Of a stretch of 64,000 nt of DNA, positions 17,179-27,874 are shown in pieces. How positions within the stretch are numbered: the stretch's first letter is position 1; each line of letters opens with the position of its first letter. The translations under genes and the position numbers were made by a program. The notes below the pieces were generated by a model that did no database searches, was not told the origin of the DNA, and was given only the letters and a program-made list of their open reading frames with translations. Origin of the DNA: an uncultured Myxococcales bacterium (GTDB lineage: Bacteria > Myxococcota_A > UBA9042); contig CAIMLR010000026.1 of the NCBI GenBank assembly GCA_903842345.1, positions 62,001-126,000 of the forward strand. Reading direction: 5' to 3'.

Positions 17179-18981
17179 ATGTCGATGCGCCCTCTCACGC
17201 TGCTCCTCCCGCTGTTGCTGACCGCCTGTCAGGTGACGCCGAACGCCGTCGATCGCACGCCGGGCGTGACGGGTTCGAGCATTGCGCTGCTGCCTGACGG
17301 CAAGCGGCTGGTTGTCACGGACCCAGACCAAGGTAGCGTCAGCGTCGTGGACACCGACTCGCTGGCGCTGCTTGGGCGCGTCGTCGTGGGCGGGGAACCG
17401 CACCAACTGCTCGTGATGGGCACGCAGGTCGTGGTCGCGAACTACCGCGGCGGCGAGCTGGTGATCGTGGATCCGGATGCGCTGCAGGTCGTGGCCCGCA
17501 AGCAGGTGTGCGCGGGGCCTTGGGGACTGGCGCGGGCGCCGGCTGGCTGGCTGGCTGTCGCGTGCGAGTGGCAAGGCGAGGTCCGCAAGGTATCGCCGGA
17601 CCTGCAGACCGTCGCAACGATCGGGCCCGTGTGGCGCGTGCGGGCGGTCGCGGTGCAAGGTGAAACGGTGCGCGCGGCCAATTTTGTCGGTCCGGACGTG
17701 CGGATCTGGTCATTTGGCCCGCAAGGGACGCAGTCGCTGCGACCGGTGCCCGATGGCCTCGCGGATGGCCGCGCCGACCTGTCCAAGATGTCACCGAGCC
17801 AGGTGACCACACTGTTGCCGCTGGCCGATGGCGGCATGCTTGTGGCGATGCAGTTGGTGGCCAACGCCGGCAGCGACGACGCCAAGCTGCCAAGCGGGTA
17901 CGGCACGCTGACCGATGGCCAGCCCAAGATCAATCCGGTGGTCCTGCGCCTCAACAGCGACGACCGCATCGTGGGACCGGCGACCTACGCGCGCTACGAC
18001 AACACGGGGCGCGGGTTCAACCATCCGAGTGCGCTCGCGCTGGCGTCCGCCAATCGGGTGCTGGTGACGCATCTGTCGACGCACGACGTGGCGCAGCTGG
18101 ATCTGACGGCGGATCAGACCGATGCGCGGCTTGTGCAACGCCAAGCGACGGCGGCGGGGGCGCGCGGGATCGCGGTTGCGCCTGAGCGCGGGCTCGCGTG
18201 GATCGACGGCGCTTTTGACAACGCGATTTCCCGGGTGCCGATTGACGCGATGCTCGCGCCCCCGGACGCGCTGCAGACCCGCGTGCGCGCCCTGCCCCAG
18301 CCGTTTTCCACGGCGGCGCGCGCGGGCCGCAAGGCATTTCACGATGCGGGCAATCAGCACCTGACGCCCCTGGGCGTGGTTGCGTGCAATTCCTGCCACG
18401 CCGATGGCGGCGACGACGGGCTGGTCTGGCACCTCCACGCGGGCACGGTCACGCCGCGCGCGCGCCGCTCGCAGCACCTTGGCGTCGCGCCGGTGGGCCT
18501 GGCCGGGCTGCACTGGGACGCCGAATTCGCCGCGCTGTTTGACCTGCTGCAATCGACCGTGCCCAACCTGATGGGCGGCGACGCGCTGCTGCTCAACGCG
18601 GACGACTTCACCGCCTACTTGCGTGAAATCGTCCAGACGCCGATTCCGCCGCCGGGGGACGCGGCCGCGATCGCGCGGGGCAAGACGCTGTTCCAAGCGC
18701 CCGCGCTCGATTGCGCGCGCTGCCACAGCGGCCCGGACTACACGGACTTGCAGCAGCATGCCGCGCTGACGCCCATGACGACGCTGCCGGGCGATACGCT
18801 GACGACCGCGCGGACGCCCTCGCTGCGCGGCGTCTTTCTGCGGGCCCCGTATTTCCACGACGGCCGCGCCGCCGACCTGTACGCGCTCCACAAGCGCAGC
18901 GATCTCGCCGACCACGGCGACACTTCTGGCCTGACGGATGCGGAAATGGCCGATCTCGTCGCGTTCCTGAAATCCCTGTAG
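17179..18981 (+). CDS. Lipoprotein: beta-propeller fused to di-haem cytochrome c
   Basis: About 600 residues. The lipobox LLTAC lies near the N-terminus; start chosen at ATG 17179, although GTG 17167 and ATG 17185 are in frame. Residues about 20-350 hold YVTN-type propeller repeats (IALLPDGKRLVVTDPDQGS, VSVVDTDSLALLGRVVVGGE). The C-terminal third has two haem-attachment sites, CNSCH (Cys403) and CARCH (Cys512), and the segment TPSLRGVFLRAPYFHDGR typical of MauG/bacterial cytochrome c peroxidase-like di-haem proteins. Predicted to face the periplasm or outer surface and carry out electron transfer or peroxide-type chemistry on an unknown substrate. The next gene begins nine bases after its stop. 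Confidence 0.8.
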   Translation: MSMRPLTLLLPLLLTACQVTPNAVDRTPGVTGSSIALLPDGKRLVVTDPDQGSVSVVDTDSLALLGRVVVGGEPHQLLVMGTQVVVANYRGGELVIVDPDALQVVARKQVCAGPWGLARAPAGWLAVACEWQGEVRKVSPDLQTVATIGPVWRVRAVAVQGETVRAANFVGPDVRIWSFGPQGTQSLRPVPDGLADGRADLSKMSPSQVTTLLPLADGGMLVAMQLVANAGSDDAKLPSGYGTLTDGQPKINPVVLRLNSDDRIVGPATYARYDNTGRGFNHPSALALASANRVLVTHLSTHDVAQLDLTADQTDARLVQRQATAAGARGIAVAPERGLAWIDGAFDNAISRVPIDAMLAPPDALQTRVRALPQPFSTAARAGRKAFHDAGNQHLTPLGVVACNSCHADGGDDGLVWHLHAGTVTPRARRSQHLGVAPVGLAGLHWDAEFAALFDLLQSTVPNLMGGDALLLNADDFTAYLREIVQTPIPPPGDAAAIARGKTLFQAPALDCARCHSGPDYTDLQQHAALTPMTTLPGDTLTTARTPSLRGVFLRAPYFHDGRAADLYALHKRSDLADHGDTSGLTDAEMADLVAFLKSL

Positions 18982-18990
18982 GAGTTGCCC

Positions 18991-20355
18991 ATGCGTTTCT
19001 TGCCGATTTTTGCCCTGCTTCTGGCCCTGCCGCTCGCCGCGTGCGGCGGCAAAACCGTCGCGGCGACCGATGATGCCGTCGCGGCGGGCGATGCTGCCGA
19101 CGATGCAACCGCGCTGGATGTGGCCGGGGATGCAACCGTCACGGCGCCGCCCAAGGGCTACACGAGCAAGTTCCGCGCGCAGCTGGCCAACAAGGCGCCG
19201 GCGAGCGTTGAAGAGGGCGAACGAATCTTCTTTGAGGAGACGTGGGGCACGGAGACGCACGGCGAATTCCCGCCGGCGGACTTCCTGGTCAAGCTCTGGA
19301 AAAGCGACACGGCGCAGTGGGGCGAGCAGTTCAGCAAGTACGGGTTCCTCGTGGATCCGGGCGACGATCTGCCGATTGGCCTCAAGCGCGGCCAGCAGGA
19401 TCCGACGAACGTTCACCACGTGTGCGCGACGTGCCACACGGCAAAGTTGCCCGACGGACGGCTGTGGGTGGGCATGCCCGCGACGCAGTTGCAGTGGGGT
19501 ACGTTCAATGCCGACGTGCACGACGCGTGGGTCAAGGCCGGCAACAAGGCGTATCTGTCGGCGGCGGCGCTCGCGCATTTCCGCGACACACAGCCGGGAT
19601 CGCTGAACATCGCGGGCGATACGGACCCCAACGTGTTCAACGACTTCCCGATGTACGCCGACCTGCACAAGATGAAGCATCTGAACATCCTCGGCAGCGG
19701 CAACGACTTGAAAACGGAAGTGTATTTGAGCGTGCACGGCTTCGTTGAACCGTCGCCGTTTCCGCCGACTGAAGCCGCCGACGCGCTTGTCGCGTACTTC
19801 GGCATCCTCGACACGCCGCAAGCGCCTTCGCCGACCGACATGGCCGCCGTCACGCGCGGCCGCAAGGTCTTTGTCGACAACCAGTGCATCGCCTGCCACC
19901 GCGACGACCTCTCCAACGACACCGCGGACTGGGTGGACGGCCCCGAACTGCTCCCCGGCGTCGACAAGAAGAACCACGAATTTGGCACGATCGCCACGTC
20001 CGGCACGTTCTTCAATTTCGCCACCGGCAGCAGCGGCGGCAGCGGTCCCGGACCGGGCTTGGCCGATTTGATCACGTTCATCGTCGAAAACGGCCTGTCC
20101 GTCGCCAATCCGAGTGGCTACGTCGCGACGAACCTGCACGGCCTGTGGGCCACCGCGCCGTACCTGCACAACGGATCGGTGCCCACCTTGGCCGACCTGC
20201 TGAAGCCCGCCAAGGATCGCCCCCAGACGTTCGTGCGCCTGGGCTACACCGTGGACACAGGCAAGGACGGAATCGCCAACAAGGGCCATGAGTTCGGCGC
20301 GATGCTGCTGGAGAACGACAAGTCCGACCTGGTGGCGTACTTGCTGAGCTTGTGA
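18991..20355 (+). CDS. Di-haem cytochrome c lipoprotein
   Basis: 454 residues; ATG at 18991 is set by AGGAG at 18980-18984, the first A belonging to the preceding stop codon. The lipobox LPLAAC is followed by an Ala/Asp-rich linker. Two haem c sites: CATCH (Cys145) and CIACH (Cys299). The C-terminal part has LHGLWATAPYLHNGSVPTLA, the usual distal segment of MauG/cytochrome c peroxidase-like folds, and ends LVAYLLSL. Known relatives act as periplasmic electron carriers or peroxidases; the specific role is not visible. It is the last gene of a three-gene unit with a propeller-cytochrome and a lipoprotein of unknown function. Confidence 0.8.
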   Translation: MRFLPIFALLLALPLAACGGKTVAATDDAVAAGDAADDATALDVAGDATVTAPPKGYTSKFRAQLANKAPASVEEGERIFFEETWGTETHGEFPPADFLVKLWKSDTAQWGEQFSKYGFLVDPGDDLPIGLKRGQQDPTNVHHVCATCHTAKLPDGRLWVGMPATQLQWGTFNADVHDAWVKAGNKAYLSAAALAHFRDTQPGSLNIAGDTDPNVFNDFPMYADLHKMKHLNILGSGNDLKTEVYLSVHGFVEPSPFPPTEAADALVAYFGILDTPQAPSPTDMAAVTRGRKVFVDNQCIACHRDDLSNDTADWVDGPELLPGVDKKNHEFGTIATSGTFFNFATGSSGGSGPGPGLADLITFIVENGLSVANPSGYVATNLHGLWATAPYLHNGSVPTLADLLKPAKDRPQTFVRLGYTVDTGKDGIANKGHEFGAMLLENDKSDLVAYLLSL

Positions 20356-20406
20356 CCGCAGGATGGGCGAACGCTCGGGGCGCGCGACGATTTCTCCGCT
20401 CCGGCC

Positions 20407-20434
20407 TTGCCACGTCCTGCCGCGCTTCTACCTT
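20407..20434 (+). promoter_or_regulatory. Promoter-like pair upstream of hibernation factor
   Basis: TTGCCA (20407-20412), 16 bases, TACCTT (20429-20434). It is weaker than the other candidates in the window but correctly placed for the gene at 20505, leaving a leader of about 65 bases that contains a hairpin. Confidence 0.3.
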
Positions 20435-20450
20435 GCCAGTGTGCCGTTGA

Positions 20451-20482
20451 GGATCGCGCGGGCAACCGCTCGCACGCGATCC
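20451..20482 (+). promoter_or_regulatory. 8-bp leader hairpin before hpf-like gene
   Basis: GGATCGCG (20451-20458) is the exact reverse complement of CGCGATCC (20475-20482), with a 16-base loop, ending 22 bases before the ATG and 8-10 bases before the Shine-Dalgarno (GGGAGG). It could influence mRNA stability or translation. No known riboswitch pattern is recognised. Confidence 0.4.
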
Positions 20483-20504
20483 GCGGCGTGTTGGGAGGTC
20501 GGTC

Positions 20505-20867
20505 ATGCATCTGCCACTGCAAATCACGTTTCGCAACATTGAACATTCGGACGCGCTGGAGGCCAAGGTCCGCGAACGCGCCGACGATCTGGACCACTGC
20601 TACGGCCGCATCATGAGTTGTCGCGTCATCATCGAGGCGTTGCACAAGCACCACCGGAACGGCAACCAGTTCCACGTGCGCATCGATCTGACCGTTCCCG
20701 AGGCTGAACTGATCGCCAACCGCGAGCCGGACGAGCACCACGCCTACACGGATGTCCACGTCGCCATTCGCGACGCGTTTGACGCCATGCGCCGGCAACT
20801 GGAGGACTACGCGCAGCGGGAGCGCGGCGAGGTGAAGACGCACGTCGGCGCTATGGGTCCGGCGTAG
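20505..20867 (+). CDS. hpf: Ribosome hibernation promoting factor-like (HPF/RaiA)
   Basis: 120 residues, cytosolic. It has the beta-alpha-beta-beta-beta-alpha order of the sigma-54 modulation/ribosome-associated YfiA family: LQITFRNIEHSDALEAKVRE at the start, a central strand VRIDLTVPEAELIANRE, and a C-terminal helix VAIRDAFDAMRRQLEDYAQR. Relatives bind the 30S decoding region and inactivate ribosomes during starvation. It is the short form, lacking the long-HPF dimerisation domain. GGGAGG lies before the ATG. Its 3' end overlaps the convergent methyltransferase gene by 17 bases. Confidence 0.85.
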   Translation: MHLPLQITFRNIEHSDALEAKVRERADDLDHCYGRIMSCRVIIEALHKHHRNGNQFHVRIDLTVPEAELIANREPDEHHAYTDVHVAIRDAFDAMRRQLEDYAQRERGEVKTHVGAMGPA

Positions 20868-21519
20868 CCAGCCGTTCGCCCATCAGCAGCCGGTTCTTGG
20901 GCGTCACTTCCGCGGGAATGCTCTGCGTCCAGATGTGATACCCGCCCGACCGCAGGCGCGTCGCGCGCTCCACGTCCACCGCCAGGCTGCCGTCCAGCCA
21001 GCCGTCCAGATCGCCGCGCTGGCGCAATGCTTGGCAACAGGGCAGCACGGCCACGCGCGCGCCCACGGCCTGCGCTTGGGCGAGAATGTCGTCGGTCAGC
21101 CCGCCGCATGCGTGCGCCGACACGACCACGTCGTCGGGGCGCAGCACCACGTCCTGCAAGCGCATCTGGGCAAAAGTCACGCGTCCGGCCAGCTTGGGCC
21201 AGGTCGTCGCCAGCGCGTCGGCCAGTTTCTGGTGGTTGCCGCTGAGCCGTAGGTCCACGGCCAGCGCCTCCGGCGATGTCTCGTCCAGCAGCAGCATGAC
21301 TTGCGCCAACAGGCCGTGACCGCAGCACAAATCCACAACGCGCCCACCGCGGAATCGCCGGCGGACCCGCCGCGCAACTTCCCACGCCTCGTGGAGTTCC
21401 TTGCGCGGCAGGACGCCGACGTCGCAGACCGTGCGGGCGAGACGGGCAAAAAGCGTATCACCCGGGTAGAGGTCGAGTTGATGCGGCGTAAGGCGGTTGC
21501 GGGAGCCAGTGGCGTGCAT
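20851..21519 (-). CDS. Class I SAM-dependent methyltransferase (Methyltransf_32-like)
   Basis: 222 residues. Motif I is VVDLCCGHGLLAQVMLLL, followed by the acidic LAVDLRLSGNHQ and ARVAVLPCCQALR. The combination of DLCCGHG and a LPCC strand is seen in Methyltransferase_32-like proteins, some of which act on RNA or small molecules; the substrate cannot be deduced. The N-terminal part (LTPHQLDLYPGDTLFARLAR) is helical. It begins 12 bases after guaA on the same strand and is probably expressed with it. Its 3' end overlaps the hibernation factor gene. Confidence 0.7.
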   Translation of the reverse strand: MHATGSRNRLTPHQLDLYPGDTLFARLARTVCDVGVLPRKELHEAWEVARRVRRRFRGGRVVDLCCGHGLLAQVMLLLDETSPEALAVDLRLSGNHQKLADALATTWPKLAGRVTFAQMRLQDVVLRPDDVVVSAHACGGLTDDILAQAQAVGARVAVLPCCQALRQRGDLDGWLDGSLAVDVERATRLRSGGYHIWTQSIPAEVTPKNRLLMGERLATPDP

Positions 21520-21531
21520 GGGGAGGCGCCG

Positions 21532-23100
21532 CTATTCCCACTCAATCGTCGCGGGCGGCTTGCTCGAGATGTCGTAGACAAATCGATTGATCCCGCGCAC
21601 TTCATTGATCACCCGGCTGGAAATCCGCACCAGCAGCCACCGCGGCAGGTCCGCCCAATCCGCGGTCATGCCGTCCACGCTCGTCACCGCGCGCAGCACT
21701 GCCGTCGCCTCGTACGTCCGCTGGTCGCCCATGACGCCCACGCTCCGCACCGGCAGCAGCACCGCAAAGTACTGCCACAGATCCTTGCGACCTTCCCAGG
21801 CGTCGATTTCCTGCCGGACAATGGCGTCCGCTTCCTGCACCAACCGCACTTTTTCGGCGGTGATGTCGCCGAGGATGCGCACCGCCAGGCCCGGCCCCGG
21901 GAACGGCTGGCGATCCACAAGGCTCGGCGGCAGGCCCAGCTCGCGACCCAGCACGCGCACTTCGTCCTTGAACAGCTCGCGCAGCGGCTCCACCAGCTTC
22001 ATCCGCATATGCTCAGGCAAGCCGCCGACGTTGTGGTGCGACTTGATCGTCACCGACGGCCCCTTGAAGCTGACCGATTCGATGACATCCGGGTACAGCG
22101 TGCCCTGCGCGAGAAAATCAAAGCTTCCTGCGGAGTGGCTCACTTCATCAAAAACGTCGATGAACGTCTTGCCGATGATTTTGCGCTTCTTCTCCGGGTC
22201 GTCCACGCCGGCGAGCGCGTTCAGGAACAGGTCGCGCGAATCCGCGACGTGCAGCGGCAGGCCCATGCCTTCGCCAAAAATCTTGCGGACGTCGTCCGAT
22301 TCCCCTTTGCGCAGCAGGCCGTTGTCGACAAAGACGCACGTCAGCTTGTCGCCAATCGCCTTGTGCAGAAGCGCCGCCGTCACGCTGGAATCGACGCCGC
22401 CGGAGAGGCCGCAGAGCACGTGGGAATCGCCGACTTGCGCGCGAATCGCCGCGACGGTCGTCTCCACAAAGCCAGCCATCGTCCACGACTGATCGCAGCC
22501 GCAGAGGCCCACGGCGAAGTTGCGCAGGACGTCCATGCCGCGCTTGGTGTGGACGACTTCCGGGTGAAACTGCAGGCCCCACAGGCGCTTGACCGGATCG
22601 GCCATCGCCGCCAGCAGCCCGTCCTCGCTGCGCGCCACGACGTGAAAACCCTCCGGCATCACCGCGACGGAATCGCCGTGGCTCATCCACACCGGCTGCG
22701 GCTCGCCCGCGTCAAAATTTGCGAAGAGCGCATCGGCGACGTCCAGCGTGATCTGCGCGGGCCCGTATTCGCGCGTGTGCCCGGGCGCGACTTTGCCACC
22801 CAGGCCGTTGGCCATCGTCTGCATGCCGTAGCAAATGCCCAGAACCGGCACGCCCAACGTCCAAACTGCGGGCGTCGGCGGCGCATCGACGTCGTAGACC
22901 GACGACGGTCCGCCCGACAGGATGATGCCGCGCGCGCCCCACGCCGCGATCTCCGCCAGCGGCTTGGTGCACGGCCAAATCTCACAGTAAATCTTCAGCT
23001 CGCGGACCCGCCGGGCGATCAGCATCGTGTACTGCGAGCCAAAATCGAGGATCAGGATGCGTTGGGCGTGAAGGGCGTCAGCGGGCGGAATGTGCGTCAT
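21532..23100 (-). CDS. guaA: GMP synthase (glutamine-hydrolysing)
   Basis: 522 residues from the ATG at 23100 (GAGGA upstream), normal length. It converts XMP to GMP using ATP and glutamine in the cytosol. The N-terminal class I glutaminase has LDFGSQYTMLIARRVRE, SGGPSSVYD and the nucleophile GICYGMQ (Cys90), with QFHPEV later. The ATP-pyrophosphatase P-loop is LCGLSGGVDSSVTAALLHKA (SGGVDSS). The C-terminal dimerisation domain has RQPFPGPGLAVRILGD and ends with TIEWE, as in other GuaA proteins. It works with guaB, which lies 3 kb upstream on the same strand. Confidence 0.98.
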   Translation of the reverse strand: MTHIPPADALHAQRILILDFGSQYTMLIARRVRELKIYCEIWPCTKPLAEIAAWGARGIILSGGPSSVYDVDAPPTPAVWTLGVPVLGICYGMQTMANGLGGKVAPGHTREYGPAQITLDVADALFANFDAGEPQPVWMSHGDSVAVMPEGFHVVARSEDGLLAAMADPVKRLWGLQFHPEVVHTKRGMDVLRNFAVGLCGCDQSWTMAGFVETTVAAIRAQVGDSHVLCGLSGGVDSSVTAALLHKAIGDKLTCVFVDNGLLRKGESDDVRKIFGEGMGLPLHVADSRDLFLNALAGVDDPEKKRKIIGKTFIDVFDEVSHSAGSFDFLAQGTLYPDVIESVSFKGPSVTIKSHHNVGGLPEHMRMKLVEPLRELFKDEVRVLGRELGLPPSLVDRQPFPGPGLAVRILGDITAEKVRLVQEADAIVRQEIDAWEGRKDLWQYFAVLLPVRSVGVMGDQRTYEATAVLRAVTSVDGMTADWADLPRWLLVRISSRVINEVRGINRFVYDISSKPPATIEWE

Positions 23101-23244
23101 GGGGTCCTCGTGGAAGGCGGGCGGTGTACCAGAAATCGGCCGCCGAGGGCAGCGACGTTGCGGAGGTGTTACAGCGCGACGGGTGTGGCGCTGCGGCGCC
23201 CGGGGCATTGCCAGCTACGCGGCGCGCAGGATTTCGCGGGAAGG

Positions 23245-24864
23245 TCACGGCTGCAGGCGGTAGAGCCCCAGCTGAAACGCCGGCACGTCCGGGTACCAAC
23301 CGTACTCGTTCTGGCCATGGTTCGGCGCGGACGTCTGGAGCACAGGCTGCCATGCGTGCTGGGCCAAGGTATCGGCGCAGATCGGCAGCATCGCCGGGAC
23401 GTTCGCCGGATGGTGGAAGATCGCCGAGCAGCGGTGCTCAATCAGCAGGAACGTCCCCGCCCGACACTGCGGCGCGCCGGCCTCGTGCCACTGCGCCATC
23501 GCGTACCGCTTGACGGCCCTGTGCGGCGGGCGCAGCAGGTAGTCCGGAAAGGCGCGCTGCACTTTGCCTTTGTCGGGCGGATCGGATTCATGCAGCGTCA
23601 CTAGGCACGCGCCATCCGCCGGCAGCTGCGCCAGCGCGGCGCGCGTGAAGCGCTCGGCGTCATCCTCGTTGGTCGGCGCAAACAGCCACAGCGTCGGCAG
23701 CGTCGTCAGGACAACCAGCGCGCCCAGCCAGCGCTGGGCCACGGGCGGCAGTTCAGCAAGTTGCCACGCGCCCAGCAACAGCCACAACGCCGCCAACGGC
23801 GCCTCCAGCCGCGGCACCGACGTCTGTGGCAGGTCGACAAGCAGCGCGAACACCCAGATGTAGGTCGCCACCGCGAGCTGCCGGCGCCACGCCGCTTGTT
23901 CAGCCGGCCGCCACAGGCTGCGCAGGGCCAACAGCGTCCAGGCGAGCGGAAACGCCAGCGGCCAGAACGGCAGAAAGCTGCCAACCACCGCCAGCGGCCC
24001 GAGCGGGAACAGCTTGTGCAGCCGATTGGTCCCCTGCGCCGCGTCCTGCAGCATCCGCTCGATCGTGTGCCAGAGCTGCGGCGCAACGAGGACGAGGAAC
24101 AGCAGCGCCAGCCCTACGCGCGGCCAGGTCAAGCGTACGCCGCGGCGCCGCACGACGAGGAAGCCGAGGATCGGCGCGACGATCAGCAACTCCGGACGCG
24201 TCAGCGCCGCCGCCGCCAACAGGACGATCGCGCGCCAGTGATCGCCGGCGCGCTTGCCATCGGGCGGCGCATCCAGCAGCAGCAGCCCCGACCACAGGAA
24301 AAGCGAGCCGGGCACGAGGATGCTCTCCGTCGCCGCATCGCGCACAAGCAGCGGCAGCAGCGCGAGGCCCACGGCGGCAAACACGAGCGCACGCGGCGGC
24401 GGACGCCATCGGGCAAACCACGCCAGCAGCGGCCAGAGGGCCAGCCAGGCGGTCACGCGGTGCAAGGCGAAGAGCGTCGCGTGATCGGGCGGGAGGAACA
24501 GGAACAGCAGCCGGTGGAGCACTTGGGCGCCTGCGCCGTAGCGGTGCACGCCGGTCAGGACGGCGGAACGCTCGACAAGCTCGTAGCCGGAGAACAGCAG
24601 GACCAGGCGCGCGGGCACAAGCAGCCGCGCGAGCAGCGCGATCCCAAGCGCGGCGAGCACGGCGCGCAGGTGCGGCCGCGGCAGGCGACGGAGGGTGTCC
24701 GCAACGATGACGGCGACGCGCGGCAGGGCCAACAAGGCGGCAACGAGGCCAAGCGCTGCGACGCCAAACTGCGCGGCGTCAGTCGGCGACCACCACGTCA
24801 TCTGCGCGGCCAAGCCAGTCGGCACTTCGCCAGCGTAATCGATGAGCCGCGTGGCAGCGTTCAT
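23245..24864 (-). CDS. Polytopic membrane protein, glycosyltransferase-like (GT-C type?)
   Basis: 539 residues, roughly nine or ten hydrophobic segments between residues 25 and 400, then a soluble C-terminal domain of about 130 residues. The alternation of long helices with short Arg-rich loops and the segment AAAALTRPELLIVAPILGFL resemble dolichol-phosphate-sugar-dependent (ArnT/mannosyltransferase-like) membrane glycosyltransferases, but the DD/DE catalytic motif near the first loop is not clear, so this is a guess. The ATG overlaps the stop of the TPR gene upstream (ATGA), so both are translated together. A 144-base gap with no convincing element follows before guaA. Confidence 0.5.
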   Translation of the reverse strand: MNAATRLIDYAGEVPTGLAAQMTWWSPTDAAQFGVAALGLVAALLALPRVAVIVADTLRRLPRPHLRAVLAALGIALLARLLVPARLVLLFSGYELVERSAVLTGVHRYGAGAQVLHRLLFLFLPPDHATLFALHRVTAWLALWPLLAWFARWRPPPRALVFAAVGLALLPLLVRDAATESILVPGSLFLWSGLLLLDAPPDGKRAGDHWRAIVLLAAAALTRPELLIVAPILGFLVVRRRGVRLTWPRVGLALLFLVLVAPQLWHTIERMLQDAAQGTNRLHKLFPLGPLAVVGSFLPFWPLAFPLAWTLLALRSLWRPAEQAAWRRQLAVATYIWVFALLVDLPQTSVPRLEAPLAALWLLLGAWQLAELPPVAQRWLGALVVLTTLPTLWLFAPTNEDDAERFTRAALAQLPADGACLVTLHESDPPDKGKVQRAFPDYLLRPPHRAVKRYAMAQWHEAGAPQCRAGTFLLIEHRCSAIFHHPANVPAMLPICADTLAQHAWQPVLQTSAPNHGQNEYGWYPDVPAFQLGLYRLQP

Positions 24865-26306
24865 CGCCGGCGACGCCACCGCAGCAGGGCAATGATGCCC
24901 AGCGCCAGCACAACAATCGCAGGCAGCCAGCGCACCGTGAACCGGCTCACCTGCCGCAACTGCCGGCAACGCTGCAGATCCTTGGCGCCCTGACACGCTT
25001 GCAGCTCCGCGAGGATCTCGGAAACGTGCGCCTGCTTGCCCGGCGTCTTGTCCAGCGTCCCGGCCATCGCCTTGTCGTACGCCTGCAAGTCGGCGATCGC
25101 CTGCGCGGTATTGCGTTCAGCGAAGATCATCGCGCGGCAATACAGCACGTCGGGATCCGTGCCGCCCATGGTCGCCGCGTGCCCGACCAACTGCTCCGCG
25201 TCCGCCTGCCGACCCTCGTGCCACGCGTTCATCGCCCGATACAGGTACTCGCGCGGCTCCACTTTCATCAGCGGCTCAGCGCGCACAAGGTACTTGTCGG
25301 ACTCCTGCCACGCGCCGTCGTGGTGCAGGATCGACCCCACGATGAACGCGGCGATCAAATCCGGCTGCGCGGCATCGGCCCGCTGGCGCATCGCCGCGAG
25401 CACCGCCTTGTCCGGGCAATCGATGTAGATTCGCGAGAGCCGCGCCAACTCCGACGCAATCCCCGGCACTTTCGCCAGATCCAGCTTGGCAAGCACGGCC
25501 AGCGCCTCGCCGCAGCGCTCCTGCTGCCGCATCAGCAGCGCGAGGTCCACCGCGACGAGCGGGTCATCGCCGCCCGCCTTCTGCACTTCGCGCAGGATCG
25601 CCTCGCCCTGCGCCGGCTTGCCGAGCGTCGCGGTCCAGCGCGCGAGCGTCTGCTGTGCCTTGGGACACGCCGGCGCCTGCCGCGCGAGGTCATTGGCCAC
25701 GCCAAACAGCGCCGGTTTCTGCGTCGCGATCAGCCCGACCACCCAGTGCTGGCGCGTCGCGCAATCGATCGCCTTGTCCTGCGCCAGGAGCTGCAACAGG
25801 TGGTCCGCTTGGTTGGCCGCGATCAACGCATCACCGCGCGCCTGCACGCCGTTGGCTGCCTGCGCTGTGGCCGTCGCGTCCGCTGGCTCGGCCGTCGCGG
25901 CGTCGCCCTCGCGGTCGTGCAGCGGCAGCCACTTGAACTCCGGCACTTTGGCCAGCTGCGCCTTGATTTGCGCGACGACGTCGTCGGGCAGCTCCGCGGA
26001 AATGCTGGCGATCTCAAACTGGCCCGCTTGCCGCGGCCCGCCAACGTACTGCGGATGCTGCAGCCGCACGCCCAAGCCGAGGCCCGTCGGATCGCGGTAG
26101 CGCGCGTCAATCGCGCCGTGGTCGATGTTCGCGCCGGTGAACGTCCAGCCTTTGGGCCACGCCGCCGTCGGCGCGAGCGCCTTTTCCAGCACGGCTTCCT
26201 GCCCGGGCGGAATCGCCCAGCGGTCCGCAGCCAGCGCGTGACGCGGCAGCCACAGCGTCAGCACCGCCAGCGCGATGCGGATCACGGACGGTCGGGAGAT
26301 GGCCAA
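24861..26306 (-). CDS. Exported TPR-like protein with C-terminal membrane anchor
   Basis: 481 residues. Start is TTG at 26306, decided by AGGAGG exactly 6 bases upstream; this Shine-Dalgarno overlaps the guaB stop codon. The signal peptide ends at HALAADRW. The middle contains degenerate helical repeats (PAQGEAILREVQKAGGDDPL, ECG-like EALAVLAKLDLAK, DAEQLVGHAATMGGTDPDVL), and the C-terminus one transmembrane helix (WLPAIVVLALGIIALL) with a basic RWRRRR tail on the cytosolic side. It should be a periplasmic scaffold fixed to the inner membrane. Coupled downstream to the polytopic membrane protein, a likely partner. No catalytic motif is seen. Confidence 0.6.
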   Translation of the reverse strand: MAISRPSVIRIALAVLTLWLPRHALAADRWAIPPGQEAVLEKALAPTAAWPKGWTFTGANIDHGAIDARYRDPTGLGLGVRLQHPQYVGGPRQAGQFEIASISAELPDDVVAQIKAQLAKVPEFKWLPLHDREGDAATAEPADATATAQAANGVQARGDALIAANQADHLLQLLAQDKAIDCATRQHWVVGLIATQKPALFGVANDLARQAPACPKAQQTLARWTATLGKPAQGEAILREVQKAGGDDPLVAVDLALLMRQQERCGEALAVLAKLDLAKVPGIASELARLSRIYIDCPDKAVLAAMRQRADAAQPDLIAAFIVGSILHHDGAWQESDKYLVRAEPLMKVEPREYLYRAMNAWHEGRQADAEQLVGHAATMGGTDPDVLYCRAMIFAERNTAQAIADLQAYDKAMAGTLDKTPGKQAHVSEILAELQACQGAKDLQRCRQLRQVSRFTVRWLPAIVVLALGIIALLRWRRRR

Positions 26307-26315
26307 AACGGCCTC

Positions 26316-27821
<1,506 letters not shown>

Positions 27822-27874
27822 CTAGCAGTTTCCCGACCGTTTGGGCAGCGTGAAGCGGTTCGTTCACCGCTTTG

